Made by a program: the position numbers and the translations under genes. The notes beneath the pieces are model-generated. The model was not told the origin of the DNA, did no database searches, and worked only from the letters and a program-made list of their open reading frames with translations. A stretch of 64,000 nucleotides of DNA from DAHUXN01 sp963811805 (GTDB lineage Bacteria > Acidobacteriota > Terriglobia > Acidiferrales > UBA7541), in the NCBI GenBank assembly GCA_963811805.1, contig CAWESU010000001.1, positions 2,294,001-2,358,000 of the forward strand, read 5' to 3'. This document shows, piece after piece, positions 52,528 through 62,500 of this stretch; positions within the stretch are counted from its first letter, which is position 1; the number at the start of each line of letters is the position of its first letter.

Positions 52528-52713
52528 GAAAGTAGACGAACGAAACTTCACACCCGGTTCCGGGAGTAATTCATCGCAATTTTGTAGACTTCGCGTTTGT
52601 CACACTGCGTTGTCCTTCCTTTCACCGAATCGGGGTGTATCACTTTTCCCCGCTCTGTAACCTATCCCAATGCACGGTTGCGCGTCCTTCGCTGCAGCCG
52701 CTACACTACGTCC

Positions 52714-53781
52714 ATGATTCGACGATTACTATGGGTCTCTTTCGTCACGCTTTCCCTCGCGGTCAGCGCTTTTGCGACGCAACAGCCCAAGTCCCTTTTT
52801 TACATGACCCGCGATCCCAATTCCGTCCGCTCCTTTCTCGCTCATCCCGACAAGGTCGATATCCTCGTCCCGGCATGGTATTTGGTCGACTCCGAGGGCC
52901 TCGTCTCCGGCGGCCCCAATCCTTTCGTACTCGATACTGCGCGCCAGCATCACGTTCCGGTAATGCCCATCGTCAGCGGTGCCGCTTTCGTTCAAGCCGA
53001 CGTTCACAAGCTCCTCACCAATCAGTCCGCCTATCGCGAGATGTTTTCCGAACTCATCAACGCGTGCAAACAGAACGGCTACACCGGTTTTCAGTTCGAC
53101 TTTGAAAATGTCAACTGGGCCGACCGCGATTTGTTTTCGACCATGATTCAGGAAGCGGCCAGCGCTTTGCACACGCAGAATTTGAAGATCAGCGTCGCTA
53201 CGGTGCCGAACGCTCCGGGCGCGCCGGGCGAAACAGGTTTCGATGCGTGGCTCTATGAAAACTGGCAGGGCGCCTATGATCTGAAAGCGCTTGCTCCAGC
53301 TGTCGATTTCATTTGCCTGATGACTTACGACCAGCACACTCGCTGGACTACGCCCGGGCCTGTCGCCGGTTGGGACTGGACCGTCCGCAATCTGGAGTAC
53401 GCGCTGCAGTTTGTTCCAGCCGACAAACTTTTCATCGGCATCCCGCTCTACGGTTACCACTGGTTCGCCGGAACGCCCACGCCCGGAACGCTCACGGCGC
53501 CCGCCGACAAACCCAATCCTTCCGCACAATCTATCTCCACTCCTGACGCGCTCGACTTAGCCCGCGCCTATAACGGCCACATCGAGTGGGACGCTGCGGA
53601 TCGCACCGCTTGGTTTTATTTCTATCGTGACGGCATGCGCGAGTGGATTTTCTACACCGATGCGCGCACCTTTCGCGAACGCTACGAACTCGCGAAGCAG
53701 CGCGGGCTCGCGGGCTTTTGCTCTTGGTCGCTGGGCAATGAAGACCCCGGCATCTGGGACATTCTGCCCGCGCACAAATGA
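52714..53781 (+). CDS. GH18-like glycoside hydrolase (YaaH/spore-coat type)
   Basis: From the ATG at 52714 the protein has 355 residues with a signal peptide (VSFVTLSLAVSAFA). The GH18 barrel includes FQFDFENVNW (residues about 127-137), a variant of the DxxDxDxE catalytic motif that retains Asp and Glu, VDFICLMTYDQH and GIPLYGYHWF. Closest in style to the YdhD/YaaH group that act on cell-wall N-acetylglucosamine linkages. It should work outside the cytoplasm. The phosphatase gene follows after 31 nt. Confidence 0.82.
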   Translation: MIRRLLWVSFVTLSLAVSAFATQQPKSLFYMTRDPNSVRSFLAHPDKVDILVPAWYLVDSEGLVSGGPNPFVLDTARQHHVPVMPIVSGAAFVQADVHKLLTNQSAYREMFSELINACKQNGYTGFQFDFENVNWADRDLFSTMIQEAASALHTQNLKISVATVPNAPGAPGETGFDAWLYENWQGAYDLKALAPAVDFICLMTYDQHTRWTTPGPVAGWDWTVRNLEYALQFVPADKLFIGIPLYGYHWFAGTPTPGTLTAPADKPNPSAQSISTPDALDLARAYNGHIEWDAADRTAWFYFYRDGMREWIFYTDARTFRERYELAKQRGLAGFCSWSLGNEDPGIWDILPAHK

Positions 53782-53812
53782 GCGAGAACAAGTGACCGAG
53801 AAATGGGAGTCT

Positions 53813-54541
53813 ATGTCTGAAAACGGCAAACAGAACGGCAAGCGATTCCCCGGCGTAAAGGCGCTGGTCTTCGATCTCGATGGCACGCTGATCGATTCGA
53901 AACTCGATCTCGTCCTTTCCATGAACGCCACGCTCGAGCATCTGGGGCACAAACCCCTCGAGCACGAGCAGATTGCCGGCTACGTTGGCGGCGGCGTTTT
54001 GTTGCTCATCAAGCGCGCGTTGGGCGAAGGCGCGTCGGAGGAAGAAGTCAAAGAGGGCACGATTCACTTCCTCGATTACTATCGTGCGCACATGCTCGAC
54101 CACACCGTTCCGTATCCCGGCGTGCGCGAATGCCTCGACGCTCTGCGCAGCCGCGCGCTCGCCGTGCTCACCAACAAGCCCGTGAAATTCAGCCAGGCGA
54201 TCCTCGCCGGACTGAACATGAGCCATTATTTTCGCTTCGTTTACGGCGGCAACAGTTTCGACAAAAAGAAGCCCGATCCCGTCGGACTACACACGCTGCT
54301 GCGCGACTTCGAAATCGCTCCGCGCGAACTGATGATGGTGGGCGATTCGGACGTGGATATTCAGACCGCGCACAACGCCGGAGCGCTTTCCTGCGGCGTA
54401 ACGTACGGACTGGGGCGCATGCTACCCGAATTTCCCCCGGATTTATTGCTCGACACGCTTGCGGATTTGCCTCGCTACATTAACCACGAGAGGGGAACGG
54501 GTGAAGCGAAGAAATTGCGCGAGGCCGACGAGCGTAAATGA
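53813..54541 (+). CDS. HAD-family phosphatase, phosphoglycolate phosphatase-like
   Basis: The ATG at 53813 (GGGAG before) gives 242 residues; the frame is open further upstream inside the GH18 gene. HAD motifs: VFDLDGTLIDS (I), VLTNKP (II), KKPDP (III), MVGDSDVDIQTA (IV), with a helical cap (30-100). Closest to Gph/PgpB-type phosphatases that remove phosphate from 2-phosphoglycolate, but substrate is not certain. Confidence 0.82.
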   Translation: MSENGKQNGKRFPGVKALVFDLDGTLIDSKLDLVLSMNATLEHLGHKPLEHEQIAGYVGGGVLLLIKRALGEGASEEEVKEGTIHFLDYYRAHMLDHTVPYPGVRECLDALRSRALAVLTNKPVKFSQAILAGLNMSHYFRFVYGGNSFDKKKPDPVGLHTLLRDFEIAPRELMMVGDSDVDIQTAHNAGALSCGVTYGLGRMLPEFPPDLLLDTLADLPRYINHERGTGEAKKLREADERK

Positions 54542-54557
54542 AGATGACCGCGAACGT

Positions 54558-54929
54558 TTATTCCGGCGGGACGTTCCAGTCTTCCGGCGGGAAACTGATG
54601 CCCCAAAACTTCGGCGCTGGCTTGTCGAATTCGATTCCGACCTGCGCTTTGCCGCCCTGTATTCTGCCCACATAGACGATGCGGCAACTTTCGGTTTCCC
54701 GCGTGCCCTTGTGGGTCATGGTGATTTTTTGATCGGCCTTCACTTCGGAGCGCAGATGGATCAGCGCGCCGTGAGCGTTCACGACAAGGGTCTTGGTTTC
54801 CTCGTCGAAGAACGATTGGCCGTCCGGGTTTTTGCCGCGCACGATGATGGTGATCGACAGCATGACGCGCATGCTGCGGCGCCGGCCCTTATCAAGGGTC
54901 AATTCCGAAAAGCTCGCCGGATCCGCCAT
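54558..54929 (-). CDS. PilZ-domain protein
   Basis: This 123-residue protein has one PilZ domain: RRRSMRVMLSITI (the arginine pair for c-di-GMP), VVNAHGALIHL, and QVGIEFDKP. It is likely a c-di-GMP receptor or an inactive relative. Convergent with the HAD gene. Confidence 0.75.
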   Translation of the reverse strand: MADPASFSELTLDKGRRRSMRVMLSITIIVRGKNPDGQSFFDEETKTLVVNAHGALIHLRSEVKADQKITMTHKGTRETESCRIVYVGRIQGGKAQVGIEFDKPAPKFWGISFPPEDWNVPPE

Positions 54930-55034
54930 GCTTTTACCTTAGCGTTGTTCGTCGGCCGCCGCAAATACCTGCGCGAAATCGCATGCGAGTCAGTTAACAG
55001 CGAAAGGAAGCACAGGCCGCCAGGCGCCAAGCAA

Positions 55035-55625
55035 TCAGCTCGGGCAACAACTCTGTTCAATGAGCGCACACACAATGTGCCCGATGGTAATGTGCGCTTC
55101 CTGGATTCGCTGCGCGTTTCGCGACGGCACATTCAGGAGCAAGTCCACTTTGCCCGCAAGTTTTCCGCCCGTTTCACCGGTGAGGGCAACGGTAAACGCG
55201 CGTTTCGCCTTGCCCGCCTCCACTCCGTTTATCACGTTGGCGCTGTTTCCGCTGGTGGAGAGCGCCACGAGCACGTCTCCGGCAGACGCCAGCGATTCGA
55301 TCTGCCGCGAAAAAATATGCCCGAATCCCAAATCGTTTCCGGCCGCCGTCAAGACGGAAGTATTTGTCGCCAGCGAAATGGCCGCCAGGCCGGGGCGATT
55401 GCGCTCCAAGCGCACCACGAGTTCGGCGGCAAGGTGCTGCGCATCCGCGGCGCTTCCTCCGTTGCCGAAAAAGATAATTTTGCGTCCGTTTGTCATCGCC
55501 GACGCGCTCACCTCTGCGCAGCGCGCAATCTTTTCCACGAGTTCATCGGAAAGGCTTTCTTTTATCCTTGCGCTTTCGCGCAATTGTTCGCGAATCTGGG
55601 AAATGGCAGTGGAAGCATTTTTCAT
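55035..55625 (-). CDS. gmhA: Phosphoheptose isomerase-like SIS protein
   Basis: This 196-residue SIS-domain protein matches GmhA: FFGNGGSAADAQHLAAELV, LATNTSVLTAAGNDLGF, LVALSTSGNSANVI, and the catalytic His in QEAHITIGHIVC. It isomerises sedoheptulose 7-phosphate to D-glycero-D-manno-heptose 7-phosphate for lipopolysaccharide core or S-layer sugars. No other heptose genes are next to it. Confidence 0.88.
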   Translation of the reverse strand: MKNASTAISQIREQLRESARIKESLSDELVEKIARCAEVSASAMTNGRKIIFFGNGGSAADAQHLAAELVVRLERNRPGLAAISLATNTSVLTAAGNDLGFGHIFSRQIESLASAGDVLVALSTSGNSANVINGVEAGKAKRAFTVALTGETGGKLAGKVDLLLNVPSRNAQRIQEAHITIGHIVCALIEQSCCPS

Positions 55626-55712
55626 GAGAAGGCCATGAGCAGGCGGCTCCGATACGAGCGGAACTATAGCAAGAATGCCATCGGCGCAAAAGCCGGATTC
55701 AGCGTCGCACGG

Positions 55713-56096
55713 CTAGCGTCCGAGAAAACCAATCACGAGGACGCAGAAGACGATCAGAGTGAGCACAGTGTAGGTGCGGTCTTCTTCTTTAATAAACGTG
55801 ATGACGCAAAGCGCGACACGCGCTACGGGAGTGGCCACCAGGAGCAGCAGCCCGAATTGCATCCAGTTGCGCGGATCGCGCGTGAAGACGCCTCGAACAA
55901 TTCCGCGCAGGTGACGCAAGTTCCCTGGTTCTCCGCGAAACGGGTGATAAACCGGCTTGAGCATTCCCGACTGAAGCAAATAGAAAATGCCGCCGATGAG
56001 CACGACGATCGACGAAACAATCACGCCGGTGCGCAGCAGGAGCGAGATCATGTCGTCGAAATGTTTTTCGTCCAACTTGTACTGTGAGTCGCTCAT
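55713..56096 (-). CDS. DUF1634 membrane protein
   Basis: This 127-residue protein has three membrane segments (LLRTGVIVSSIVVLIGGIFY, FGLLLLVATPVARVALCVI, LTLIVFCVLVIGFL) and belongs to DUF1634, nearly always encoded with TauE/SafE exporters. Its ATG overlaps the stop of the upstream transporter gene by 4 nt; the pair is probably one transporter system. Confidence 0.82.
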   Translation of the reverse strand: MSDSQYKLDEKHFDDMISLLLRTGVIVSSIVVLIGGIFYLLQSGMLKPVYHPFRGEPGNLRHLRGIVRGVFTRDPRNWMQFGLLLLVATPVARVALCVITFIKEEDRTYTVLTLIVFCVLVIGFLGR

Positions 56097-56932
56097 CCCA
56101 GTTTCCCGGTCAATCCCTTGATGAGCATCTCCACGCCAAGCGCAACGATGGCCACGGCGAACAGGATTCTCAAGTAGCGGGTGGTTGCCGTCGGCAAGAT
56201 TCGCGCTCCAATGAATGAGCCGAAGAGAACGCCCAGCATCACCGGCATCACCAGCGAAGGATCGACGTAGCCATGATGGAAATAAATTCCCGCGCTTGCC
56301 GCGGCGGTCACACCAATCATGAAATTGCTGGTGGCTGTGGATACCTTAAAGGGGATCTCCATGGCCTGATCCATTCCCAAGACCTTCAGCGCGCCGCTAC
56401 CGATTCCCAGCAGGCCCGAAAGGATTCCGGCGAAGTGGCAAACGAGGAAGCCGAGCGGAACGCGATGAACGTTGTAGGCTTTCATGCCGTCGCGCGACGG
56501 ATATTCTCCATTTAGACGGAGGCGCACGGCGAGAGGATCGGGCGGTCGCGAATCATGAGAAGCCGGAGGTCGGCGAAGGGATAATCCAGCGGAAAAGAGC
56601 AAGACGACTCCGAAAATGATGGCGATGGCCGAAGGAGAAACCTTCGCGACCAGAAACGCGCCCAGCACGGCGCCTAGCGTGGTCGCCACTTCCAAAAACA
56701 TTCCGATGCGAAGATTCGAGAAACCCTCGCGCACATAGGCGGCAGCAGCGCCGGACGACGTGGCGATCACGGAGATCAACGAAGCGCCGGCGGCGTAGTG
56801 GATGTCCACTTTGAACGCCAGGACCAGCAACGGAACGATAATGACGCCGCCGCCAAGGCCGGTGAGCGAGCCCAGAAGCCCCGCACCGAGCGCGCAAATC
56901 CATATCAGCAGCGTAAAAATGAGAACGGTCAT
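56093..56932 (-). CDS. TauE/SafE-family anion transporter
   Basis: This 279-residue protein has eight or so membrane helices in two repeats (LGAGLLGSLTGLGGGVIIVPLL, GILSGLLGIGSGALKV), the hallmark of TauE/SafE proteins that move sulfite, sulfoacetate or other organic anions. The substrate is unknown. Co-transcribed with DUF1634. Confidence 0.85.
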   Translation of the reverse strand: MTVLIFTLLIWICALGAGLLGSLTGLGGGVIIVPLLVLAFKVDIHYAAGASLISVIATSSGAAAAYVREGFSNLRIGMFLEVATTLGAVLGAFLVAKVSPSAIAIIFGVVLLFSAGLSLRRPPASHDSRPPDPLAVRLRLNGEYPSRDGMKAYNVHRVPLGFLVCHFAGILSGLLGIGSGALKVLGMDQAMEIPFKVSTATSNFMIGVTAAASAGIYFHHGYVDPSLVMPVMLGVLFGSFIGARILPTATTRYLRILFAVAIVALGVEMLIKGLTGKLG

Positions 56933-57189
56933 TCGTGATTGTCTTCAGCCCTGTGAGAGTTTGGAGAGACGAACCAGCGCCGGGGCGAAAGAGCGTTCGT
57001 GATTCATAGCTAGAAAGACTCGCACAAGATGGCTGCCGTCGCAATTTGATTCTGAGCGACCAATTATCTCGAAGGAAGACGGTTTTCTCCAACTCGAACG
57101 CAAAACGGATCGGCTCAGCAAACACTGAAGCCGTCGTGATTTTGGTTTACGCTTTCCATTCGCTTGGCGCTGCGCTATGGTCGGAGTGA

Positions 57190-57981
57190 ATGGTCGATAT
57201 TCATTGCCACATTCTTTTTGGCATGGACGACGGGGCGGATTCCATCGAGACGTCTTTGGCAATGGCAGAGATGGCCATAGCCGATGGCGTCACGCACGTC
57301 ATAGCTACGCCTCACGCGAACAGCGAATATCAATTCAATCCTGAATTAGTGAGGTCGCGCCGGGATGAGATTCAATCTCGCATGGGTGATCGTTTGGCAA
57401 TCACCACGGGATGCGATTTTCATTTGAGTTTCGAAAACATCGAGGCGCTGCGTGCCGACCCTCAACGTTTCACCCTGAACCAAGGCGACTATCTTTTGGT
57501 CGAGTTCGCGGATTTTGCGATTCCAGCCTCGCTCGATCAAACTCTCCATCAATTACAGTTGCTCGGTCTCCACCCCATTATCACGCACCCCGAACGCAAT
57601 CCTCTGATTCGTTCGCAGTGGGTTCGTTTGTGGGGATGGCTGCGTCAGGGTTGTTACGTCCAGGTGACGGCACAATCGATTACCGGTGGATTTGGCCGCC
57701 GTGCGCAGCGGGCTGCGGAACTGCTGCTCGACGCGAACGCCGTCCATTTCGTGGCCAGCGACGCGCACAACGTGACGACGCGGCCGCTGCGACTTAAGTC
57801 GGCTTTCGATGCGCTCGTGGAGAGTAAAGGTGAGAATCTCGCGAGGGCTCTGCTCGAAAAAAACCCGCGCGCGGTGCTCGAGGGCCGGCCGTTGCCTTAT
57901 CTGCCCGAACCGGGCGATTGGGAAAAATTACAGAGCGGGACAGAAGCGGACAGTGTTCGAAAACGCTTCTGGTTTTTCTAA
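57190..57981 (+). CDS. CpsB/YwqE-like PHP tyrosine phosphatase
   Basis: This 263-residue protein is a PHP-fold phosphatase: metal ligands in VDIHCHILFGMDDGA, ATPHAN, ITHPERN and SDAHN. Family members dephosphorylate the tyrosine kinases that control polysaccharide export. Start GAG site TCGGAG lies before ATG. Downstream genes for a SLBB exporter support an exopolysaccharide role. Confidence 0.88.
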   Translation: MVDIHCHILFGMDDGADSIETSLAMAEMAIADGVTHVIATPHANSEYQFNPELVRSRRDEIQSRMGDRLAITTGCDFHLSFENIEALRADPQRFTLNQGDYLLVEFADFAIPASLDQTLHQLQLLGLHPIITHPERNPLIRSQWVRLWGWLRQGCYVQVTAQSITGGFGRRAQRAAELLLDANAVHFVASDAHNVTTRPLRLKSAFDALVESKGENLARALLEKNPRAVLEGRPLPYLPEPGDWEKLQSGTEADSVRKRFWFF

Positions 57982-58253
57982 CCGATGCAGTACGCCGCAT
58001 GTAGTGAGTACCACTAATACTTTATCCAAAGCTCCGCGGACTCGTCGAGCGAAGGACCACTGACGCACGCTTTGGTGCTGAATCGAATGGGCTTAATTCC
58101 CCGATTTGGAGCACACGCAAAGAATGTCGGATGTGCTTGCAATCGTAAGCAGTGCATTACCGCCAATTTCCTACGTCCCAGGACACCATATGATGTGAGC
58201 GTCCTTTGGTGGCGCAGGCCCAATAATTCCCAAGGTTAATAAGAATTTAGAAG
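57982..58253. other. Intergenic region before the LuxR-type regulator
   Basis: No gene or RNA recognised in this 272-nt part. The remaining bases to 58329 hold the promoter described separately. Confidence 0.4.
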
Positions 58254-58290
58254 GTTGGTACTTGACTTGAATCAATCTTGAACATATGAA
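58254..58290 (+). promoter_or_regulatory. Promoter with GTTGGTACTT motif upstream of the LuxR-type regulator
   Basis: TTGACT (58262-58267) and TATGAA (58285-58290) are 17 nt apart. The 10-mer GTTGGTACTT (58254-58263) abuts the -35 box and recurs exactly at 59005-59014, before the next gene. It may be a shared binding site for the regulator. Confidence 0.55.
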
Positions 58291-58329
58291 TAGCTTCACA
58301 GTAACCACAAGTAAATGGCGGGGCCGAGA

Positions 58330-58989
58330 ATGGACCAAAGGGTTCGGGTGTTCATCGTCTCAGAGAATCGCCTGGTGCGCGAATCGCTTAGCCGCATTCT
58401 CTCGAAGCGAAGCGATTTAGAGGTCGCGTCGGCTCAGGGGGTATCTGTAAATCCGCGCGAGCAAGCGATTCTTTGTGGTGCTGAGGTTCTGATTCTGGAT
58501 TCGCCAGATTGTCTTTTTTCGGAAAGCGAATGCGAGAAAAGGCAAGACGAGCAACGGCTCGCGGTAAAGACCTTACTGGTTTCTATGGAGGAAGATGAAC
58601 AGCTCTTTCTCCGGGCGGTTCGCGCCGGTGTTCTCGGATTCATCCCCAAGGAGGCGTCGGCCTTGGACGTAGTGGCGGCGGTGCGTTCGCTGGCGCGGGG
58701 GGAGGCTGTGTGTCCGGCGCGATTGTGCAAGTTCCTGTTCGATTTCGTGGCGGCTCAGGGTGCCGGGCTGAAGAGCCGGTATAGCACGGTAAGTCTTGGC
58801 CTTACGCGCCGCGAGCAGCAGTTGATTCCGATGATCGGGCGCGGGCTGACCAATAAAGAAATCGCCAACCAACTAAACTTGTCGGAGCAGACGGTCAAGA
58901 ATCACGTGCACAGGATTCTTCATAAAGTGGGAGTGGAGAATCGGCTGGGCATATTGGGCGCGCTGGAGCCGGCGAATTTCCTCAATTAG
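58330..58989 (+). CDS. LuxR/NarL-type regulator with degenerate receiver
   Basis: From the ATG at 58330 (an upstream ATG at 58315 is possible) the protein has 219 residues. The receiver-like N-terminus has VFIVSENRLVRES where a receiver needs two or three acidic residues, LILDSPD with an Asp, and FIPKEAS with the Lys. Residues 150-215 are a LuxR helix-turn-helix (LTRREQQLIPMIGRGLTNKEIA, LSEQTVKNHVHRIL). The weakened acidic pocket suggests regulation without phosphorylation. Position suggests control of exopolysaccharide genes. Confidence 0.82.
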   Translation: MDQRVRVFIVSENRLVRESLSRILSKRSDLEVASAQGVSVNPREQAILCGAEVLILDSPDCLFSESECEKRQDEQRLAVKTLLVSMEEDEQLFLRAVRAGVLGFIPKEASALDVVAAVRSLARGEAVCPARLCKFLFDFVAAQGAGLKSRYSTVSLGLTRREQQLIPMIGRGLTNKEIANQLNLSEQTVKNHVHRILHKVGVENRLGILGALEPANFLN

Positions 58990-59004
58990 TTCGAGCGCCT
59001 TCAA

Positions 59005-59097
59005 GTTGGTACTTTTTGAGTACTTTTTCAGAGATATCTAGTACCGGAACTTCCCCATCTTATAGTACTCATCCATGCCTTCTGTCTAGGTACTATG
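59005..59097. promoter_or_regulatory. Cluster of GTAC-centred motifs before the pseudo-receiver gene
   Basis: GTTGGTACTT (59005-59014), GAGTACTT (59018-59025), AGTACC (around 59039-59044), TAGTACTC (59063-59070) and GGTACTATG (59089-59097) lie within 93 nt. Several are inverted with respect to each other (TAGTACC against GGTACTA). The first repeats exactly the 10-mer before the LuxR-type regulator gene. I infer a multi-site regulatory region for the exopolysaccharide operon. Confidence 0.45.
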
Positions 59098-59162
59098 TTG
59101 CTCATTAATTGAGCCTTCCAGGATTGCGCGCCGTCGGGATACCTTGGTAGGACGGAGCCGCA

Positions 59163-59540
59163 ATGAAGAATATACGTGTCCTCGTGGCGAATCGCCCTCG
59201 GCTCATGCGGGAACTCGTTCTGGCGACGATTGCGGATCAACCGGATATCGAAATCGTCGGCGAAATCCAAGATGAGAGTGAAATTGAAAACGCGATCAGA
59301 AACACCGCGCCGGACTTCCTGATCGTGGCTCTGGAAAAGTCCAATCGTTTGCCCGCGGTGTGCGACTTCGTTCTCCAAAACCATCCGCGTATGAAAGTGA
59401 TCGCGATATCTCCGAACCGGAACAGCTCGATATTTTATTGGGCTTCGTTGCAGATCAAGTCCAGCCAGATCGAAGCTTCGGAGGATGGCGTATTAGGAGC
59501 GCTCCGCGGAGTCCGAGCGCCAGCAGGCGAAGTGCAATGA
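59163..59540 (+). CDS. Pseudo-receiver protein ahead of the SLBB exporter
   Basis: This 125-residue protein folds like a receiver (IRVLVANRPRLMRELVLATI, EIVGEIQDESEIENAI) but has VANRP in place of the acidic pocket and FLIVALE in place of the phospho-Asp strand, so it cannot be phosphorylated in the usual way. Its stop overlaps the start of the 1206-residue export protein by 4 nt; coupling suggests a direct role in export or its control. Confidence 0.72.
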   Translation: MKNIRVLVANRPRLMRELVLATIADQPDIEIVGEIQDESEIENAIRNTAPDFLIVALEKSNRLPAVCDFVLQNHPRMKVIAISPNRNSSIFYWASLQIKSSQIEASEDGVLGALRGVRAPAGEVQ

Positions 59541-62500
59541 AGTCTGGAGAGTTTAAGCGCTTCGTGACGATGGGCAGTCCTTACAAGGGACTTGCCGGGA
59601 TGGCTGTTTTGTTGGGCTTGGTGATGTTGGCCTGCCCGGCGGCGATTGCGCAGAACCCTCAGCCGACAACCGTGCCTCCTTCGGATCTTGCGCGGCAGAA
59701 TCTTGAACGGGTCGCCGCGTCGGCGGCGCAAATCGAAACGGTGTTGCACAGCGAACCGGGCTTGATGGTCGAGCTGAAACGTTGGGTGGCGAAGGATGCT
59801 ACCGACCACGGGCAACTCATTAGCGATTCCGATCTGACGGATCAGGCCATTTACGATCGGCTAGATAGGGATGTCCGGTTCCGGTCCGTGGCCACGGATT
59901 TGCTGCAGAAATTCGGCTACTTGCTTCCTCAGATTAATCCTGGTTCTCCGGAGGCAAAAGAGCAGGAATTGCTGATTCAGGACCGCGCGAAATGGCTAGC
60001 GCAAGATGAGGAGGAGGAACGCACTGCGGCACGCCAACAGGCAAGACAGAATTTAGAACAAACACAAAGCTGCGACCAGCGATTAAATCCCAACTGCAAC
60101 CTACAGCGCACCGTTCCAGCGGGCCAGCAGCCGCAATTCGGCGTGCCGGGTCTTCCGCCGAATTTTTCGCCCAACGCACCGAACGTGCCAGGCTCGCCGC
60201 AACGCGCTCTGCCAACCGTTGAACAAACAGAACTGATGCAGTCCGGCGGGCAGATGCCATTGGAAGGCGAGGAATTGCCTCTCGGGGGCTCTTATGGATC
60301 GTTGGAAGCGCTTGCCAACACGTCTGGAGTGGCGGGACCGGGAACGTTGGTGCCGTCGACCATGGAGACCGGCGGCATAGATGGAATGCAGGAGCAACTC
60401 TCGCAAGGCGCCGTTCCTGGACAGACCGGGATGGCAGGCGGATCCGTTAGCGGGAGTATGAACGGCGGGATTCCAGGAACGAACCTGCAGGAATCACCGT
60501 TCCCGACGGCTGAGCAGCCCAACCTGACGAACGGCCTCCCTGGCTCCGTCGAATCGAACGCTCCCACGTACCGAACCGAAAATTACAATCGGACGCGTGA
60601 ATATGACATCAGGACCGGATTGAGCCCGAGCCAAACGCTGGTTCGGCAGCCCGATCCCTATCTGGATGTGCCGTCGCTCTACGACATGTACCTGCAGGCA
60701 ATGCCGCAGCCTCCAGAACCGGAGCGGTTCGGCGCGCAAGTTTTTGAAAATGGGACGCGCGACCTGCAGATGATCCCCATGGATTTGCCCGTGGGGCCGG
60801 ATTACGTGGTCGGGCCAGGCGACAGTCTGGCGATCAATCTGTGGGGCGGCGTTTCCCAACGGCTAATGCGGGTGGTGGACGGCGAGGGCCGAGTTAGTCT
60901 GCCCGAAGCCGGGCCGGTGCTTGTTTCCGGAAAGAGCTTGGCCGACGTACAGCAATCCGTGCAACAAACGCTGCGCTCCCAGTTCCGTGATGTTTCGGTG
61001 GATGTATCCCTGGCGCGGTTGCGGACGATTCGCGTTTACGTGGTTGGAGACGTGGCGCACCCCGGTGCCTACGACATCAGTTCTCTTTCAACGCCATTGA
61101 ACGCGCTGTTTGCCGCAGGCGGGCCGACGAGCCAAGGCTCGTTGCGAATTGTGGAGCACAACCGGGGGAGTCAATTAGTTCAATCGGTGGACGTGTACGA
61201 GCTGCTCTTGAACGGAGTGAAGGCCGACATCCAGCGCTTGGATAACGGCGACACCGTTCTGGTCCCGCCCATCGGACCGGAAGTCACGGTTGAAGGAATG
61301 GTGCGGCGGCCGGCAATTTATGAGTTGAAGAACGAAAAATCGCTCGCTGATGTGCTTGCATTGGCTGGCGGATTGTTGCCGACCGCGACGTTGCGCCACA
61401 TCGAGGTGCAGCGCGTCGTTACCCATGAAAAGCGCACCATGCTGAGCCTGGATATTTCGCCGGACGCCGACGCGACTGCAATCAGCAAGCAACTCGATGC
61501 GTTCCAGATTCACGACGGCGACAAGATACGGATATTCCCGATTGCGCCATACAACCAGGACACGGTTTATCTGGAAGGGCACGTTTTGCGGCCGGGGCGA
61601 TATTCGTATCACGCGGGCATGCGCGTGACAGACTTGGTTTCCTCCTACAAGGATATCTTGCCGGAACCAGCTGCTCAGTACGCCGAGATTATCAGGCTGA
61701 GTGCGCCGGATTACCGGCCGGTGGTTGAAAGTTTCGACCTGGCAGACGCGCTGAGCCATCCTGGGAGCGCTCCGCTTCTGGACCCACTGGACACGGTGCA
61801 GGTCTTCGGCCGATACGATTTTGAAAATCCACCAACCGTGTCGGTTTGGGGCGATGTGCGAACGCCCGGCACATATAGCACTTCTGGACAGATCCACTTG
61901 AGCGATGCCGTCCACATGGCGGGCGGCTTGGCGGCGGACGCGGAAACGCAGGATGCGCAGGTGTTCCGCTACTTGCCCAATGGTGAAATGACGATCTTCA
62001 GTGTGAATCTGAGCGAAGCGCTGGCGGGAGATGCTGCGGAGAACATCGTGCTGAATTCGCGCGATCGCGTCCTCGTGCATCGCAATCCCGCGGAAGTGGA
62101 TCCGGCGACCGTGTACATCAAAGGCGAAGTCGCCAGGCCGGGACGTTACCCGCTGACGGCCAACATGAAGGTGGCTGACTTGATTCATGCGGCTGGCGGA
62201 CTCCAGCAGAGCGCGGACCCGAAGAACGCCGATCTCACGAGCTACGAATGGAAAGGGCAAACACGAATCGAGGGCGAGCACCAGGAAATTGCTCTTGCCG
62301 CAGCCTTCAAAGGAGACCCGGGCGAGAACGTTTCGCTGAAAAACGGAGACGTGTTGACGATTCGCCAGTTGCCCGGTTGGGACGACCTAGGCGCAACCAT
62401 CGAGTTGCGAGGCGAAGTGACCCATCCGGGAAGCTACGGGATCCGCCCCGGAGAGAGATTGAGCTCGGTCCTTGAGCGAGCCGGAGGATTTCAACCAGAC

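Noticed and set aside
54459..56087. Plus-strand frame of 542 codons across PilZ, gmhA and DUF1634
   Set aside because: It spans three recognisable minus-strand genes; a GC-rich antisense frame.
61175..62281. Minus-strand frame opposite the SLBB exporter
   Set aside because: Shadow; the plus strand carries repeated SLBB motifs in frame.
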